DNA from: G963665085 sp963665085
Lineage (GTDB): Bacteria > Bacteroidota > Bacteroidia > Bacteroidales > JAAAOM01
Direction: 5' to 3'
Assembly (NCBI GenBank): GCA_963665085.2
Contig: CAXXXS010000001.1
Coordinates: 4,712,001-4,776,000 of the forward strand
Length of the DNA stretch: 64,000 nt
Shown here: positions 62,530 to 64,000 of the stretch, one piece after another
How positions within the stretch are numbered: position 1 is the first letter of the stretch
Layout: each line of letters starts with the position of its first letter
Notes under the pieces: model-generated
The model's database searches: none
What the model was told of the DNA's origin: nothing
What the model saw: the letters and a program-made list of their open reading frames with translations, nothing else
Made by a program: the position numbers and the translations under genes

Positions 62530-63684
62530 GTGAGAATTATTAATCCATTAACAAATAAAGTACATGACGAACTTAGGGAGAAAGTTCGCGATTTTGCAGA
62601 AAAAGAAATTAAACCAGTTGCTGCTGAGTTAGATGAAAAAAATGAGTTTTCTGTCGATCTAACTAAAAGAATGGGGCAAATTGGTCTTTTGGGTATGACT
62701 ATCCCACAAAAATATGGTGGTCATGGACTGGATACTTTAGCATATATTATTGCCGTTGAAGAACTTTCACGAATTGATGGTTCGCAAGCTGCTACTGTTG
62801 CTGCACATAATTCTCTCGGTATAGGTCCCATTTATAAATTTGGTACAGAAGAACAAAAACAAAAGTATCTTCCTTTATTAATGGATGGCACAAAACTTTG
62901 GGCTTTCGGTCTAACAGAACCCAATGCTGGTTCAGATTCCAGGGGTACAGAATCAACTGCCGATCTTAAAGATGGCTATTGGATTATTAATGGATATAAA
63001 CAATTCATCACAAATTCTGCCAGTGAGCTTTCTTTTGGTTCTACCATTCAGGTTATCACAGGAGAAAATGATGAAAAAAAAGAACTTTCTACCATCCTTG
63101 TTGAACGAAGTACTGATGGATATTCATGTGAATTAATCAACAACAAGATGATGTGGCGTGCAGCAGATACGGGAAAATTATATTTTAAAAACTGCAAAGT
63201 TCCTGAAAGCAATCTTCTGGGAGAAAAAGGGAAAGGGGCACAAATTATGCTGGAAACCCTCGACTCAGGAAGACTCTCTATTGCAGCAATGGGGCTGGGT
63301 TTAGCGCAAGGAGCCATGGAATTGGCTTATGATTATTCAAAGAAAAGACATCAATTTGACAGGCCAATACATAAATTTCAAGCTATTTCGTTTAAATTAG
63401 CGGAGATGGATACAAAAATCGAGTTAGCTAGAAATTTACTCTACAAAGCTTGTTGGTTAAAAGATAACGGACATCCTTTTGGAAAGGAAGCTGCCATGGC
63501 AAAACTTTATACATCAGAGATTGCAAAAGAAGTAGCAGATGAAGCTCTTCAGATACATGGTGCTTATGGTTTGTTTAAAAATAGCGAAATCGAACGTTTC
63601 TATCGTGACCAAAGAATTTTACAAATTGGAGAAGGAACCTCAGAAATTTTGAAGGTTGTAATCTCCCGTCACATGGGACTTTAA
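62530..63684 (+). CDS. Acyl-CoA dehydrogenase in the leucine operon
   Basis: A 384-residue flavoprotein, full length for the family: RDFAEKEIKPVAAELDE, IPQKYGGHGLDTLAYIIAVEELS, FGLTEPNAGSDSRGTESTA, QFDRPIHKFQAISFKLAEM and QIHGAYGLFKNSEIERFYRDQRILQIGEGTSEILKVVISR. The last block has Glu at residue 368 (IGEGTSE), where short-chain enzymes keep the catalytic base; isovaleryl-CoA dehydrogenases normally have Ala or Gly there and use a Glu elsewhere. Operon position suggests isovaleryl-CoA, the active site suggests butyryl or isobutyryl type, so I give no symbol. The start is GTG, 21 bp after liuD, and the gap to fni is 2 bp. Confidence 0.88.
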   Translation: MRIINPLTNKVHDELREKVRDFAEKEIKPVAAELDEKNEFSVDLTKRMGQIGLLGMTIPQKYGGHGLDTLAYIIAVEELSRIDGSQAATVAAHNSLGIGPIYKFGTEEQKQKYLPLLMDGTKLWAFGLTEPNAGSDSRGTESTADLKDGYWIINGYKQFITNSASELSFGSTIQVITGENDEKKELSTILVERSTDGYSCELINNKMMWRAADTGKLYFKNCKVPESNLLGEKGKGAQIMLETLDSGRLSIAAMGLGLAQGAMELAYDYSKKRHQFDRPIHKFQAISFKLAEMDTKIELARNLLYKACWLKDNGHPFGKEAAMAKLYTSEIAKEVADEALQIHGAYGLFKNSEIERFYRDQRILQIGEGTSEILKVVISRHMGL

Positions 63685-63686
63685 AA

Positions 63687-64000
63687 ATGGAACAAAGAAA
63701 AAAAGATCATATTGACCTTGCATTTCAATCTCAAACTTTAATTGACAATTTAGATACACGGTTCTATTACGAACCTCTTTTAAGTCCGCATCCAAGTGGA
63801 TTACCTTCAACTTTTGAATTGAATGGAAAAAAAATGAAGGTTCCAGTCTGGGTCTCAAGTATGACAGGTGGAACTGAGCTTGCAGAAAAAATTAATACCA
63901 ACCTTGCAAAAGCTTGCAAAAAATATGGTATGGGTATGGGATTAGGCTCATGCCGTATCATTTTAAATGATGACAAGTATTTTCATCAATTCGATATACG
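63687..64000 (+). CDS. fni: Type 2 isopentenyl-diphosphate delta-isomerase, N-terminal part (cut by window edge)
   Basis: The first 104 residues of an FMN-dependent IPP isomerase, which interconverts IPP and DMAPP for isoprenoid synthesis. It starts RKKDHIDLAF, the family's N-terminal motif, followed by VPVWVSSMTGGTE, a phosphate/FMN-binding block, and GMGMGLGSCRIIL. The ATG at 63687 lies 2 bp after the dehydrogenase stop, so it shares the operon and translation is probably coupled. No stop within the window. Confidence 0.88.
   Translation, partial: MEQRKKDHIDLAFQSQTLIDNLDTRFYYEPLLSPHPSGLPSTFELNGKKMKVPVWVSSMTGGTELAEKINTNLAKACKKYGMGMGLGSCRIILNDDKYFHQFDI

Overview
The window is a low-GC chromosome segment from a member of the phylum Bacteroidota. 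The signs are a secreted protein with a C-terminal type IX secretion sorting domain, DUF2027/Smr-type and Tyr/Ser-rich envelope proteins, a GH92 mannosidase lipoprotein, several promoters with the Bacteroidota -7 box TAnnTTTG, and few Shine-Dalgarno sites. The gene mix would fit a marine or sediment lineage such as Marinilabiliales, but that rank is a guess. Almost everything is chromosomal housekeeping or niche metabolism. No prophage, CRISPR array, complete insertion sequence or tRNA gene was seen.

Layout. 1-9.7 kb: the end of rarA, then kdsA (Kdo for LPS), then a leftward cluster arsR-arsE-arsF-arsG plus a ProC-like reductase. The RNase P RNA gene follows, then a divergent Smr-protein/queA pair, a secreted OB-fold-like protein and an orphan hybrid-type membrane histidine kinase without receiver. 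9.8-19.5 kb: metA (acetyl-CoA-type active site), a YeeE/YedE sulfur transporter, a beta-propeller protein, an ogt/pentapeptide-repeat pair, a large T9SS-exported TIM-barrel protein, a SHOCT protein, a nitroreductase and ald. 19.5-23.7 kb is the most disturbed stretch: a decayed hydrolase, a cruciform, two 171-bp copies of a structured repeat flanking a 2.4-kb segment, a gene followed by a 21/42-bp array of terminator-like hairpins, manA, and a REP-associated transposase whose catalytic centre has been deleted.

23.7-34 kb: rapA (a SWI/SNF remodeller of RNA polymerase, better known from gammaproteobacteria), an NlpC/P60 lipoprotein, a PHP-UvrD fusion helicase, a phosphofructokinase, an OsmC protein and a predicted lipoprotein fusion of MEMO and AMMECR1. 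34-45 kb: a 560-bp gene-poor gap with nested inverted repeats, an outer-membrane channel, two convergent receptors that share one double-Cache sensor but have different outputs (GAF/coiled coil versus chemotaxis receptor), a second-type DNA polymerase III alpha subunit, a GntR/UTRA regulator with two candidate operators, and an HNH endonuclease. 45-58 kb: GH92 mannosidase, a polyol-type dehydrogenase, 2-Cys peroxiredoxin, an Omp85-type barrel, an M49-like zinc peptidase, proS, a Tyr/Ser-rich lipoprotein and a FadL-family channel.

58-64 kb: a tight five-gene operon for leucine catabolism (carboxylase beta, methylglutaconyl-CoA hydratase, biotin carboxylase/BCCP, acyl-CoA dehydrogenase) leading straight into type 2 isopentenyl-diphosphate isomerase, which runs off the right edge. 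The order suggests carbon flow from leucine to HMG-CoA and on to isoprenoids. The acyl-CoA dehydrogenase, however, has its catalytic Glu where butyryl-type rather than isovaleryl-type enzymes have it.

Strongest leads: the arsEFG-type aromatic arsenical cluster, the RAYT remnant with its 171-bp repeats, the amplified-terminator array, the exported MEMO-AMMECR1 fusion and the paired dCache receptors.
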